A DNA stretch of 64,000 nt from Clostridium scatologenes (GCF_000968375.1 NZ_CP009933.1:1054001-1118000), one strand, 5' to 3'; positions 16,708 through 24,691 are shown, counted from the stretch's first letter. Notes: generated from the letters alone by a model not told the origin. Program-made: numbers and translations.

Positions 16708-16890
16708 TGGATGGATTTTTTGTAAATGTATACAATTTAAGTATTTTTCAGTCTTGGGAATAGTTACTTTTTCATTTTTCAATATTTGAAAATGGAAATC
16801 ATTAATGAGTGTTTTCATATTTTTTTCAGCTATATCAATTTTGTTATTAATATCTGCTCTAGATTTTCTTAAATATAAACAATATGGCAT
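16705..16890 (-). pseudogene. Relic of a large serine recombinase N-terminus
   Basis: From ATG 16890, with AAAGGTGG 8 nt upstream, 61 codons read MPYCLYLRKSRAD and then drift into unrelated sequence. YCLYLRKSRAD is the hallmark start of clostridial large serine recombinases, including the catalytic Ser of the RKSRAD region. After about 30 residues the similarity fades and the frame stops, where an intact enzyme has 450-550 residues. The preserved ribosome site and start with loss of the rest show decay of a phage or element integrase. It lies 300 nt from the TIR-like gene. Confidence 0.65.
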
Positions 16891-17190
16891 AAAAAAGTCC
16901 ACCTTTCATTTCTTGCATAAATTATCTTATAAAATAACCATATTTCATATAGCTATTAAATAGATTATTTTTTTAAGATGGATTTTATAATTTTTCAATT
17001 AGTTGAAATCTAAAAGACCAGAGATATAATAAAAAATCTACATAGAAAAAATAGTAAATATATGGTAAAATGTTATTTAAAAGATTAATTTATTATGTTA
17101 AATAGCTATAAGCTAATTTTTGTGTATGATATAGTAATAAACTAAAATTTTTTATTTTAAGATGAGGTGAATAGAAGAAGGAGATATATT
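16891..17190. other. 300-nt gap before TIR-like gene
   Basis: AT-rich spacer between the divergent recombinase relic and the TIR-like gene. It should contain the promoter of the TIR-like operon (TATGATATAGTAATAAAC around 17125 has -10-like sequence) but no clear -35 could be fixed. No hairpin, repeat or small gene is seen. Confidence 0.4.
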
Positions 17191-17946
17191 ATGTTTGTAG
17201 GATTTAAACTGAACATTGATGAGAATTTATTTAATGACTATGATACTTGTTGTTATAATACTGGCAACAAATCATTTAATCTGGATAGAAAAAAATTTGA
17301 AAAAAGCTTAGAGAATTTTATTTTAAAAGATGGTTCTTTGGATGGTTCTAATATTCAATCAGATTGGTTTCCACAAATTGATGCAGATATTTTTATTTCC
17401 CACTGGCACAAGGATAAGGATATGGCAATTGCTTTATCAGGATGGTTAAATAGAAATTTTCAATTAAATGCATTTGTTGACTCTTGTGCATGGGGTTATT
17501 GTGAAAATTTACTTAAGGAAATAGATAATAAATACTGTTTAATAGACGGTAGATATTATGATTATACAAAAAGAAATTATTCTACCAGCCATGTTCATAT
17601 GATGTTATGTACTGCTTTGGTTAAGATGATGGATAAAGCAGAGTGCTTATTTTTTCTTAATACTCCAAATCTAATTAAAACTTCATATATAATAGAAAAA
17701 ACTCAATCACCATGGATATATATGGAGATTGCAGCAGCAAAATTAATTAGAAAAACACCTAGAGAAATATTTGCAAGTAAGCAAAATTTTAATTTTAATG
17801 TTAATTATAACTTAGATATGGAACATTTGTATGAAATTAATTATCAGGATTTAGAAAAATGGAGAATTAGGTGTTTCAAATATGGAAAAGGGTTAGACAA
17901 ATTTCAAAAGTTGGATGAATTATATAAAATTAAAAATATAATATAA
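17191..17946 (+). CDS. TIR-like domain protein, putative defence effector
   Basis: 251 residues, cytosolic. A TIR-like fold is suggested by the first strand and loop DIFISHWHKDKDMAIALSGW (66-85), then AFVDSCAWG (94-102), a helix with STSHVHMMLCTALVKMMDK, the strand ECLFFLN and SPWIYMEIAAAK (173-184). In TIR NADases the motif SxWCxxE of helix C carries the catalytic glutamate; here it would be Glu179. N-terminal 60 and C-terminal 60 residues are of no known family. ATG 17191 follows AGAAGGAGA by 7 nt and is preferred to GTG 17167. It is followed after 25 nt by a small membrane protein gene, making a two-gene unit. NAD cleavage is inference. Confidence 0.65.
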   Translation: MFVGFKLNIDENLFNDYDTCCYNTGNKSFNLDRKKFEKSLENFILKDGSLDGSNIQSDWFPQIDADIFISHWHKDKDMAIALSGWLNRNFQLNAFVDSCAWGYCENLLKEIDNKYCLIDGRYYDYTKRNYSTSHVHMMLCTALVKMMDKAECLFFLNTPNLIKTSYIIEKTQSPWIYMEIAAAKLIRKTPREIFASKQNFNFNVNYNLDMEHLYEINYQDLEKWRIRCFKYGKGLDKFQKLDELYKIKNII

Positions 17947-17971
17947 AAAATAATTATGGAGGCATATAAAA

Positions 17972-18388
17972 ATGTCTGAAAAGAAAATCAAGCATTTAGA
18001 AATGATTGAAGCAGATATAACACGTATGGCATCTAACTCATTTAAATTAAAGAGTTGGTCAGTGACACTAGTAACTGGAGTTTTTGCATTATCAATAAAG
18101 GATAATAAACTGGTATATCCATTTATAGCATATATACCAGTTGTTTTCTTCTGGATATTAGACACATATTATTTAAAATTAGAACGCCAATATAGAAATT
18201 TATTTGATGATGTTCGTGAAAGGGTTGAAAATGATATTGATTTTTCAATGAAAATATTATTAAAACACAATACGAAACAAACAACATTTATAAATTGCTT
18301 TTTTTCATCTACAGAAGTATGGTTTTATTTTCCATGTGCAGTATTTGTTACAGTGGTGGTTGCTTTACTAATTGTACTAGAAAAATAG
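17972..18388 (+). CDS. Small three-helix membrane protein paired with the TIR-like gene
   Basis: 138 residues with a cytosolic N-terminal helix (EMIEADITRMASNSFKLKSW), two closely spaced membrane helices (about 28-42 and 47-67, ending FFWILDTYYLKLE), a charged amphipathic central helix (RQYRNLFDDVRERVENDID) and a third span at 119-136. The layout recalls small SLATT-like pore proteins linked to nucleotide-signal defence systems, but family membership is not proven. ATGGAGGCATATAAA precedes the ATG. It starts 25 nt after the TIR-like gene, so the two are surely co-transcribed. Confidence 0.7.
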   Translation: MSEKKIKHLEMIEADITRMASNSFKLKSWSVTLVTGVFALSIKDNKLVYPFIAYIPVVFFWILDTYYLKLERQYRNLFDDVRERVENDIDFSMKILLKHNTKQTTFINCFFSSTEVWFYFPCAVFVTVVVALLIVLEK

Positions 18389-18510
18389 ATAGCTATATAG
18401 CATTATTTTGTTATTAATATAAATTTATTTAAAAAAATGTAACTAAATAGTCACAATTCAAAAATTTATTAATATAATAGATAATGAAGAAACTTTACTG
18501 GAGGTAAAAT

Positions 18511-19050
18511 ATGGAAGAAAATAATTCCGACACTAGAGAAGTTAATGAGAGTGAAGACTTCGGAAGGGAATGCTCATGCTCAGGTTCAAAGATGTGTAAT
18601 TGTCCAATGATGCAAGGTAATATGCCAATGTATTCTAATCCTATGATGGGCATGGACCCAATGATGGGTATGAACCCAATGATGGGACCAAATCCAATGA
18701 TGGGACCAAATCCAATGATGGGATCAAACCCTATGATGGGATCGAACCCTGCTATGCAAGCTCCAATGCAGGAAAATAATATGATGCAGCAAACTCTTCC
18801 ACAAGCTGGAATGCAAAAGGGAGAAGGAGGCGAACAACCAACTTTTAGTATGTTCGATGATCTCTATAGACCTGTACATGGAGGAATGCACGGTGGAGGA
18901 ATGCATGGTGGAGGGATGCATCATGGAGGCTTCCATCACGGAGGATTTGGTGGATATTATCCATATTATAACTTCTACAGTTATCCATATTACTATCCAT
19001 ATTATTATCCTTATCCATATTATTATCCATATTATCCATGGATGTATTAA
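18511..19050 (+). CDS. Low-complexity Met/Gly/His/Tyr-rich coat-like protein
   Basis: 179 residues in four segments: an acidic head with a cysteine cluster (ECSCSGSKMCNC, 20-31), tandem NPMMG repeats (about 42-80), a spacer (LPQAGMQKGEGG), a Gly/His/Met zone (GGMHGGGMHGGGMHHGG, about 124-140) and a Tyr/Pro tail (YPYYYPYYYPYPYYYPYY). No globular domain. Such composition is typical of spore coat or exosporium proteins, with tyrosines available for oxidative cross-linking and Cys/His/Met for metal binding; this is inference. Start has ACTGGAGG 7 nt upstream. It stands alone. Confidence 0.7.
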   Translation: MEENNSDTREVNESEDFGRECSCSGSKMCNCPMMQGNMPMYSNPMMGMDPMMGMNPMMGPNPMMGPNPMMGSNPMMGSNPAMQAPMQENNMMQQTLPQAGMQKGEGGEQPTFSMFDDLYRPVHGGMHGGGMHGGGMHHGGFHHGGFGGYYPYYNFYSYPYYYPYYYPYPYYYPYYPWMY

Positions 19051-19191
19051 TTCATTTTAGGTAATATTTGGAGAAGGCTGGCAGGAAGTTAAAGCTGCTA
19101 GCTTTTATTTTTTATAGCAATTCTATAGATTAGAATATAAAATAGATATTTTTTTGTATGTTGAATATAATAATCAATAGAGGTGGTAAGT

Positions 19192-19323
19192 GTGGTAAAC
19201 AAGCGTAAGATAAAGAGTAATCAGTATGCAAAGTTAGGGATAAGAAAAAATTCAAATGGCGATTTTGAATACATAAATCCAGAAGATAAAAATAGATCAA
19301 AATATAAAGAAATTAAGAAGTAA
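19192..19323 (+). CDS. 43-residue basic small protein
   Basis: A short frame from GTG 19192 with AGAGGTGG 5 nt upstream, ending TAA 19321-19323. The product is MVNKRKIKSNQYAKLGIRKN followed by SNGDFEYINPEDKNRSKYKE and IKK: strongly basic, no hydrophobic core. Good ribosome site, dedicated hairpin after the stop (19328-19357) and Asn/Lys-rich composition support a real small gene, perhaps spore-related given its surroundings. No family is recognised. Confidence 0.55.
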   Translation: MVNKRKIKSNQYAKLGIRKNSNGDFEYINPEDKNRSKYKEIKK

Positions 19324-19327
19324 ATTA

Positions 19328-19360
19328 AAACCAGCTTATATTTTTATAAGTTGGTTATAA
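19328..19360. terminator. Bidirectional hairpin
   Basis: AACCAGCTTATA pairs with TATAAGTTGGTT around a TTTT loop. On the minus strand it is followed by TTAATTT. It separates the small basic gene from the convergent 19379-19804 gene. Confidence 0.6.
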
Positions 19361-19378
19361 TCTATACTGTTGTGAAAA

Positions 19379-19804
19379 TTATTTTTGAAAGTCAGTTATT
19401 AGACTAGCAAGAGCTTCTGCTCTATTTTGGTCTAATCCAAATTTTTTTATTAAAGTTTTAATTATATTTTTTTTCTTGGATGGTTCAAGTAGATCTCTAG
19501 GATCAATATGTAATCCTTGCAATATGGCCTTCATCAAGTGTTTTCCAATTCCAAAAAAATTAGCTAATCTTTCTACATCATCGTCAGCTCTTTGATTCAT
19601 TTCTTCTTCTAATTTTTCACTAAAATTTTCATCTAGTTTTTCAGTAGAAGAATTCGATGTAATTGCTGAGTTTTGTTTTATTGAATTGGCAATTTTATTA
19701 AAAATGCTATCAAAAGATTCACCATTTAAATTTTTAGCAGCGTTTGATAATTTTCTCTTATTAATTGAGTTACTTGTAGATAAAATGTCTGCACAATTAG
19801 TCAT
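19379..19804 (-). CDS. Unrecognised helical protein
   Basis: 141 residues, start with TTGGAGG 9 nt upstream. The N-terminal half is Ser/Asn-rich and probably disordered (IKQNSAITSNSSTEKLDEN); the C-terminal half is helical with a Gly break (LANFFGIGKHLMKAILQGL) and a closing RAEALASLITDFQK. No family, signal or membrane segment is recognised. It may be a regulatory or spore-associated protein, judged only from neighbours. Monocistronic. Confidence 0.5.
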   Translation of the reverse strand: MTNCADILSTSNSINKRKLSNAAKNLNGESFDSIFNKIANSIKQNSAITSNSSTEKLDENFSEKLEEEMNQRADDDVERLANFFGIGKHLMKAILQGLHIDPRDLLEPSKKKNIIKTLIKKFGLDQNRAEALASLITDFQK

Positions 19805-20010
19805 ATATAAACCTCCAACTTTTAAAAAATATTTACATTATTTTCTCTATGTGTAATTTATTATAACATTAAACTTATAGTGACTCAACTTTTTAAAGAA
19901 TAATAAATGTTGAGTAAAGTAAGTTTATTAGCTATTTGGCAAATTAATGAAGGATTATATGTAAGTTTGTAGAATATTTATTAATGGAACTTAGAAAAGA
20001 GGTAGTACAT

Positions 20011-20484
20011 ATGAAGAAAAAAATAATTCAATATTTAACTGGCTTGGTAACTATAGCATCTTTATTATTTTGCTTTTCTGCATGTTCTAGTAATAAAAAT
20101 GCTTCTCAGCAAAAGGCGAGTACATCAAAAGCTGAAACACAAAAGTCAGATGAAGGAAAATCAAATACAACAAAATCAGACAGTCAGAAATCAAATAATT
20201 CAAAAGTAAATACAGGAACTCAGAGCACGGGAACATCAAAAAGCAATAATTCCAAAACTGATGTACAAAGCACAAATACAACAAAGATCAATACTTCTCA
20301 AACGAGTACACAAAAAATAGAGGGATCAAAAACAAGTACATCAAATACAAATGGGCAAAATGTAGATAAGTCAGATAAAGTAGAAAGCAAGACTTCAGGT
20401 ACAGATAATAAAAGTAGCTCTAGCAAATCTACAATTACAGGTCCAAAAGAGCCTACACTACCTAAAGAACCTACAAGCCCATGA
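20011..20484 (+). CDS. Low-complexity Ser/Thr/Lys-rich lipoprotein
   Basis: 157 residues. Signal peptide MKKKIIQYLTGLVTIASLLF with lipobox CFSAC, giving lipidated Cys25; the rest has no hydrophobic core and is built from degenerate Lys-Ser/Asn-Thr units (TSKSNNSKTD, STQKIEGSKTST) ending GPKEPTLPKEPTSP. The ATG at 20011 is chosen over 19984 because AAGAGGTAG precedes it and the signal peptide begins there. It is exposed outside the membrane; the tail may span the wall. No function known. A convergent hairpin follows. Confidence 0.7.
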   Translation: MKKKIIQYLTGLVTIASLLFCFSACSSNKNASQQKASTSKAETQKSDEGKSNTTKSDSQKSNNSKVNTGTQSTGTSKSNNSKTDVQSTNTTKINTSQTSTQKIEGSKTSTSNTNGQNVDKSDKVESKTSGTDNKSSSSKSTITGPKEPTLPKEPTSP

Positions 20485-20514
20485 TTTATAAGTATGCAAC
20501 TGGAATTTAAGAGA

Positions 20515-20571
20515 TGCTGCATTAAAAATGAATATTTTAATATTATTATGTGTGAAGTAGTTAATGCAGCA
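20515..20571. terminator. Inverted repeat between convergent genes
   Basis: TGCTGCATTAA (20515-20525) and TTAATGCAGCA (20561-20571) are perfect 11-bp arms with a 35-nt AT-rich loop. Placed between the lipoprotein and MerR genes, it may terminate both, though no clear T-run follows. Confidence 0.4.
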
Positions 20572-20583
20572 ATCCTCTGGTAT

Positions 20584-21399
20584 TTATCGTTGTTTAATTG
20601 GAAAATATACTTCAGTTACAAATTCATTAGGACTACATTTGGAATCTGGACCTTTAATATATTTATCATATGGAGCACCAATTATTTCATAATTATTTTT
20701 TTCAATCCAGTCAGTAAGTTCTGCATAGGCTTCTCCAATTTCGCTGTATGCACCTATAAAGATAGTATGCACATGTAAGCCTCCTTTTAAAATCCTTGTT
20801 TTCATGGAATCTGTTTCAAATTTTTTATCTACAGGTATGCAAACTTCTATATCTGCATTACTTTCATCAAAATCTTCATCATAATAAATAGTCATTATAT
20901 TTCCACAAACTCTTAGGTTATTTCGGTATATATTTTCAAAAACCTTTCCAATTAAGCTTGCTATATTATCCATTGAAATTCTATCTCTTAAACTTAGAAT
21001 TAATTTGTCATCTAAGTTATCAATTAAAATTTTAAAACTTCTTTTAGAAGTCATTATATCATCACCTTTCTTCAAATCTTTTACACAACTTTTCAATTCA
21101 AATAAAATATTATTATTTTGATTTATTTCATTTGTAATATAAAATATTTGTTTTTGAAGTAATTTTTTTAAAGTTTCATTACTTTTATCTTCAATAATTT
21201 GTTTTATTTCATCTAGGGAAAATTTGTATATTTTAAGTTTATTTATCTTTAGAATATCTTTAACCTGGCATCTTTCATAATATCTATATTGATTTTCAGG
21301 ATTTACAAAGCTAGGTTTTATCAATCCAATTTTATCGTAATGCCTTAGCATTTTTGTTGAAACCTTTCCAATTTTCGAAAATTGTCCTATAGTATACAT
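20584..21399 (-). CDS. MerR-family regulator with GyrI-like effector domain
   Basis: 271 residues. Residues 1-70 are a MerR winged helix: YTIGQFSKIGKVSTKMLRHY, DKIGLIKPSFVN, YRYYERCQVKDIL. A coiled-coil linker (about 75-110) is followed by a GyrI/BmrR-like ligand domain from about 120, with ADIEVCIPVDKKF, HTIFIGAYSEIGEAYAELTDW and the closing VTEVYFPIK. It is expected to bind a lipophilic or cationic compound and activate a long-spacer promoter. Its own promoter (21444-21474) has the 19-bp spacer expected for such control, so autoregulation is likely. Confidence 0.85.
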   Translation of the reverse strand: MYTIGQFSKIGKVSTKMLRHYDKIGLIKPSFVNPENQYRYYERCQVKDILKINKLKIYKFSLDEIKQIIEDKSNETLKKLLQKQIFYITNEINQNNNILFELKSCVKDLKKGDDIMTSKRSFKILIDNLDDKLILSLRDRISMDNIASLIGKVFENIYRNNLRVCGNIMTIYYDEDFDESNADIEVCIPVDKKFETDSMKTRILKGGLHVHTIFIGAYSEIGEAYAELTDWIEKNNYEIIGAPYDKYIKGPDSKCSPNEFVTEVYFPIKQR

Positions 21400-21443
21400 T
21401 TAAAACCTCCTAAATTTTAATCTCCTTCGAAGTGATTAATTAT

Positions 21444-21474
21444 ATTTTAAACTTTACCATAATGTCAAAGTCAA
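21444..21474 (-). promoter_or_regulatory. MerR-type promoter with 19-bp spacer
   Basis: On the minus strand -35 TTGACT (21474-21469) and -10 TAAAAT (21449-21444) are separated by 19 bp that contain the dyad-like ACTTTGACATTATGGTAAAG. Spacers of 19-20 bp with an operator between the boxes are the hallmark of MerR-activated promoters. It drives the MerR gene 45 nt downstream. Confidence 0.7.
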
Positions 21475-21587
21475 TATGTTTTCTTTATAAAAAATTAAAA
21501 ATTTAATCAAATGGTTTAGATTAATTTTTTATAAAACTACATAAAATAAAATGTCAATGAAGTTAAAGTACGAAGGAGGAGGTATTT

Positions 21588-21788
21588 ATGTCAAATAAGC
21601 CTTTAGTTCCAGAGGCACAAAGTAAGCTTGATAAATTAAAAATGGAAACTGCAAATGAATTAGGTGTTGATTTAAATAAAAATTATGTAGCAGATTTGAA
21701 AACTAAAGAAATTGGTGCTATGGCTGGACCTACAGGAGGAAATATGGTGAAAAAAATGGTTGAAGCTTATGAAAATAAATTGAAATAG
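21588..21788 (+). CDS. Alpha/beta-type small acid-soluble spore protein
   Basis: 66 residues. The family core is KLDKLKMETANELGVDL, which contains the GPR-protease cleavage site (MET-A region), followed by GAMAGPTGGNMVKKMVEAYE, the DNA-binding glycine-rich segment. It coats and protects DNA in the dormant spore and is degraded by GPR on germination. GAAGGAGGAGG precedes the ATG. A hairpin with a T-run (21795-21828) follows immediately. Confidence 0.9.
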   Translation: MSNKPLVPEAQSKLDKLKMETANELGVDLNKNYVADLKTKEIGAMAGPTGGNMVKKMVEAYENKLK

Positions 21789-21794
21789 TAAAAA

Positions 21795-21832
21795 AGCCTG
21801 TATCTTTTTTAGATGCAGACTTTTTTAGTTTT
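21795..21832 (+). terminator. Terminator of the SASP gene
   Basis: GCCTGTATC pairs with GATGCAGAC (two G-T wobble pairs) around TTTTTTA, followed by TTTTTTAGTTTTTT. Confidence 0.7.
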
Positions 21833-22160
21833 TTATTATTTAGGAAATTGACAATAGAATACAAATTATAAATATATCATGATAATTATGTTTGAAATGA
21901 TAATACAATTTAAAAAATATATATTAATATTTAATATTGTGTCGGAAAAATATAATAAATTTATATTTTATTACATTATATAAACTTATTTTGATAAAAA
22001 TAGAACAATAATTGTAAAAACTTAATCAAAATTCGTTGAAAAATGAAAAAAATTATAGTATGCTATTTGTAACAATTTCAAGTGAAAGAAAAAGCTTCAA
22101 AGAAAGTTTTCAGAAAAGTGGGGTAATTGTAAAAAATCAATATTCAAAGGGGGACAAATT
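21833..22160. other. AT-rich upstream region of chemoreceptor
   Basis: A 330-nt non-coding stretch. The final 90 nt before the chemoreceptor contain AAGCTTCAAAGAAAGTTTTC but no convincing riboswitch. A TATAGTATGCTAT segment around 22055 could include a -10 element. I looked for a sigma-28 or cyclic-di-GMP riboswitch pattern and found neither. Confidence 0.4.
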
Positions 22161-24266
22161 ATGAAATGGTATTATAACATGAAAATTAGTTCAAAGCTAA
22201 TATTAGGATTTATTATAGTTGCAATATTAGCAGGTTTTATAGGAGTAATTGGTATTTTTAGCCTTCAATCAACTCAAAAAACCTCTCAGTATATAATGAC
22301 CAATTATGGCAATTCTCAAGGAAAGCTGGTATTTATAGTTGAATCATTTCAACAATCTAGAGCGGCTGTAAGGGATTTAATAATAGAAACTGATCCCAAT
22401 AATTATAAAACCTATCAAGATATAATATCCAATAATGATGCAACAATATTGAAAAATTTAGCCGAGTTAAAAAAAACTGTGCAAAATCAAACAGAGCTTG
22501 AAAACTACAATAAATTAGAAAAGTCTATAAATGATTACAAATCTGTTAGAGATCGGATTGTAGAACTAGCCATTCAAAATAAAAAAGCAGAAGCATATGA
22601 ACTTTTAAAAAAGCCAGGAGGTCAAATTGCAAATATAGCTTCAACTAGTATTGATGAAAATATAAAACTTAATTTGACTACTGGAGCAGAATTAAGCAGT
22701 AAAGCTCAAAATTCAGCTAATAAAACCATGTTAATGCTTATTATTATAGCAGTAATTGCAGTAGTTGCATCAATATTACTTGGATATTATATATCAAATA
22801 TAATAAGTAAACCTATTAAAAAATTACTTGAATCAGCAGATAGCATTTCTGAAGGTAATTTAAATATTAGCATAGATATACATAGTAAAGATGAAGTTGG
22901 AAATTTAGCACAAGCATTTGAAAAAATGGTTATAGCCATAAACTCATTAGTAACTGATACTAATGAGTTGGTAGATGCAGCAGTTGAAGGAAAGCTGGAT
23001 GTAAGAGCAGATGCAGCTAAACATAGTGGAGATTATAAAAAGATAGTTGAAGGAATAAATAAAACATTAGATGAAGTAACAAGGCCTATAAAGGAGTCAG
23101 CAGAAGTATTAAAGGAAATGGCAAATGGCAATTTAAATTTACATGTTAAAGGAGATTATAAAGGAGAACATGCTAAAATTAAAAATGCATTAAATGATAC
23201 TATAGATTCATTATATTCTTATATAACTGAAATTTCAGAGGTCCTAGAAGAAATGTCTAATTCAAATCTTCAATTATCAATCAATAATGAATATAAAGGA
23301 GATTTTATCAGAATTAAAGATGCATTAAATCTTATAATTGAATCTTATAATGAAGTATTTACAGAAATAAATCGAGCTGCAGATCAAGTTTCTGGAGGTT
23401 CAAATCAGGTTTCAGATGGTAGTCAAGCTCTTTCACAAGGTGCTACAGAACAGGCAAGCGCAATAGAAGAACTAAGTGTTTCTATTACAGAAGTAGCAAC
23501 TCAAACTAAGGAAAATGCAACTAATGCTACTCAGGCTAGTGAACTTGCAAATGGTGTTAAAGATGGAGCTGTACTAGGAAATTCTCATATGAAGGATATG
23601 CTTAAATCCATGGAAGAAATTAATGAAGCATCTTCTAATATTTCTAAAATAATTAAGGTTATTGATGATATTGCATTTCAAACTAATATACTAGCTTTAA
23701 ATGCAGCAGTTGAAGCAGCAAGAGCAGGACAACATGGTAAAGGTTTTGCAGTAGTAGCAGAAGAAGTGAGGAATCTTGCAGCAAGAAGTGCTAGTGCAGC
23801 TAAGCAAACTACAGATTTAATTGAAGGGTCTATTAAAAAAGTAGAAGTTGGAACAAAGATTGCCAATAGCACTGCTAAATCTCTTGATGAGATTGTGGTA
23901 AGAGTATCTAAAGCATCAACTTTAGTTGGAGAAATAGCAGCAGCTTCAAATGAGCAAGCAACAGCAATATCTCAAATAAATAAAGGCATAGAGCAAGTTT
24001 CAAGTGTTGTACAAACTAATTCAGCAACTGCAGAAGAAAGTGCAGCAGCTAGTGAAGAGCTTTCAAGTCAAGCATTGGTGCTAAAGAATATGATAGGAAA
24101 GTTTAAATTAAAAGGAGGTAGTTTATTAGCGAATAATAATATATTCACATCAAATCATGAAAATAGGAAACAATTTAAAAATAATTCTTCAAATTATAAT
24201 GAGGCAGCTGTATCTAAAAGTAAGCCTAGAATATCTTTAAGTGATGCAGAGTTTGGAAAGTACTAA
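22161..24266 (+). CDS. Transmembrane methyl-accepting chemotaxis protein
   Basis: 701 residues. TM1 about 11-33, a four-helix-bundle ligand domain (34-188) with conserved ESFQQSRAAVRDLI, TM2 about 189-212, HAMP (213-265), two more HAMP-like repeats (GEYKG/GDYKG units near 320-390) and a long signalling hairpin with tip ILALNAAVEAARAGQHGKGF near 510-530. The C-terminus continues about 60 residues beyond the signalling helices without a CheR pentapeptide. It relays extracellular small-molecule binding to CheA/CheW. Ribosome site AAAGGGGGACA. No chemotaxis partner genes are adjacent. Confidence 0.9.
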   Translation: MKWYYNMKISSKLILGFIIVAILAGFIGVIGIFSLQSTQKTSQYIMTNYGNSQGKLVFIVESFQQSRAAVRDLIIETDPNNYKTYQDIISNNDATILKNLAELKKTVQNQTELENYNKLEKSINDYKSVRDRIVELAIQNKKAEAYELLKKPGGQIANIASTSIDENIKLNLTTGAELSSKAQNSANKTMLMLIIIAVIAVVASILLGYYISNIISKPIKKLLESADSISEGNLNISIDIHSKDEVGNLAQAFEKMVIAINSLVTDTNELVDAAVEGKLDVRADAAKHSGDYKKIVEGINKTLDEVTRPIKESAEVLKEMANGNLNLHVKGDYKGEHAKIKNALNDTIDSLYSYITEISEVLEEMSNSNLQLSINNEYKGDFIRIKDALNLIIESYNEVFTEINRAADQVSGGSNQVSDGSQALSQGATEQASAIEELSVSITEVATQTKENATNATQASELANGVKDGAVLGNSHMKDMLKSMEEINEASSNISKIIKVIDDIAFQTNILALNAAVEAARAGQHGKGFAVVAEEVRNLAARSASAAKQTTDLIEGSIKKVEVGTKIANSTAKSLDEIVVRVSKASTLVGEIAAASNEQATAISQINKGIEQVSSVVQTNSATAEESAAASEELSSQALVLKNMIGKFKLKGGSLLANNNIFTSNHENRKQFKNNSSNYNEAAVSKSKPRISLSDAEFGKY

Positions 24267-24298
24267 AAAGTTTTATATAAATAAGAAAAATTTGAAAA

Positions 24299-24336
24299 AC
24301 ATAGAGGGAAGTTGATTATTTTACTTTTCTCTATGT
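24299..24336 (+). terminator. Hairpin after the chemoreceptor gene
   Basis: ACATAGAGGGAAGT pairs with ACTTTTCTCTATGT (one mismatch), loop 10 nt. T-run is weak (TAAATTTA), so termination strength is uncertain. Confidence 0.55.
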
Positions 24337-24446
24337 TAAATTTATGAAATAATTTAAAAATATACAGCATATTTAAATAGTATGTTTTAAAAAATTTCTA
24401 AAAGATAAAATAGAAATAATAGTTTTTTCAAGGTAAAATATAAGCT

Positions 24447-24476
24447 TGTGGATAAAGTTGTGGATTATGTGGATAA
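24447..24476 (-). promoter_or_regulatory. Cluster of three DnaA boxes
   Basis: TGTGGATAA at 24447-24455, TGTGGATTA at 24459-24467 and TGTGGATAA at 24468-24476: two perfect and one 8-of-9 match to the complement of the DnaA box TTATCCACA, all in one orientation, 12 and 9 bp apart. It lies in a 535-nt intergenic stretch between a chemoreceptor and a cell-wall hydrolase gene, with no dnaA, dnaN or rpmH near. Such clusters outside oriC titrate or regulate DnaA in Bacillus. Confidence 0.6.
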
Positions 24477-24691
24477 AAATGTAAAAAATGGATTTTAATG
24501 AGATGAGTTTTAATTGTGTGAATTTGAGCAAATTGTATAAAGTGACACACAAGTGTTTCGTCAGTTTTTGCAAATAATTTTAACAACGTGATAGAGTTAT
24601 AGATAATTAAATTGATTTGAAATAAGGCTTAATATGTTATTGAAAGTATAAATTCATAATATTTCCATATAAAATAAGAGTAATATATTGC

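Noticed and set aside
18620..18765. Tandem short DNA repeats, possible CRISPR
   Set aside because: The 15-bp period is coding for NPMMG repeats within a good gene; there are no spacers of even length and no cas genes.
18724..19060. Several overlapping frames rich in His/Ser or Asp/Asn/Met
   Set aside because: They are other-frame readings of the low-complexity coat-like gene.
21939..22160. Possible riboswitch before the chemoreceptor
   Set aside because: No conserved core of cyclic-di-GMP, glycine, purine or other riboswitches could be traced.
24373..24573. 66-codon frame on the minus strand
   Set aside because: No ribosome site, composed of Ile/Leu/Phe/His typical of random AT-rich frames, and it overlaps the DnaA-box cluster.
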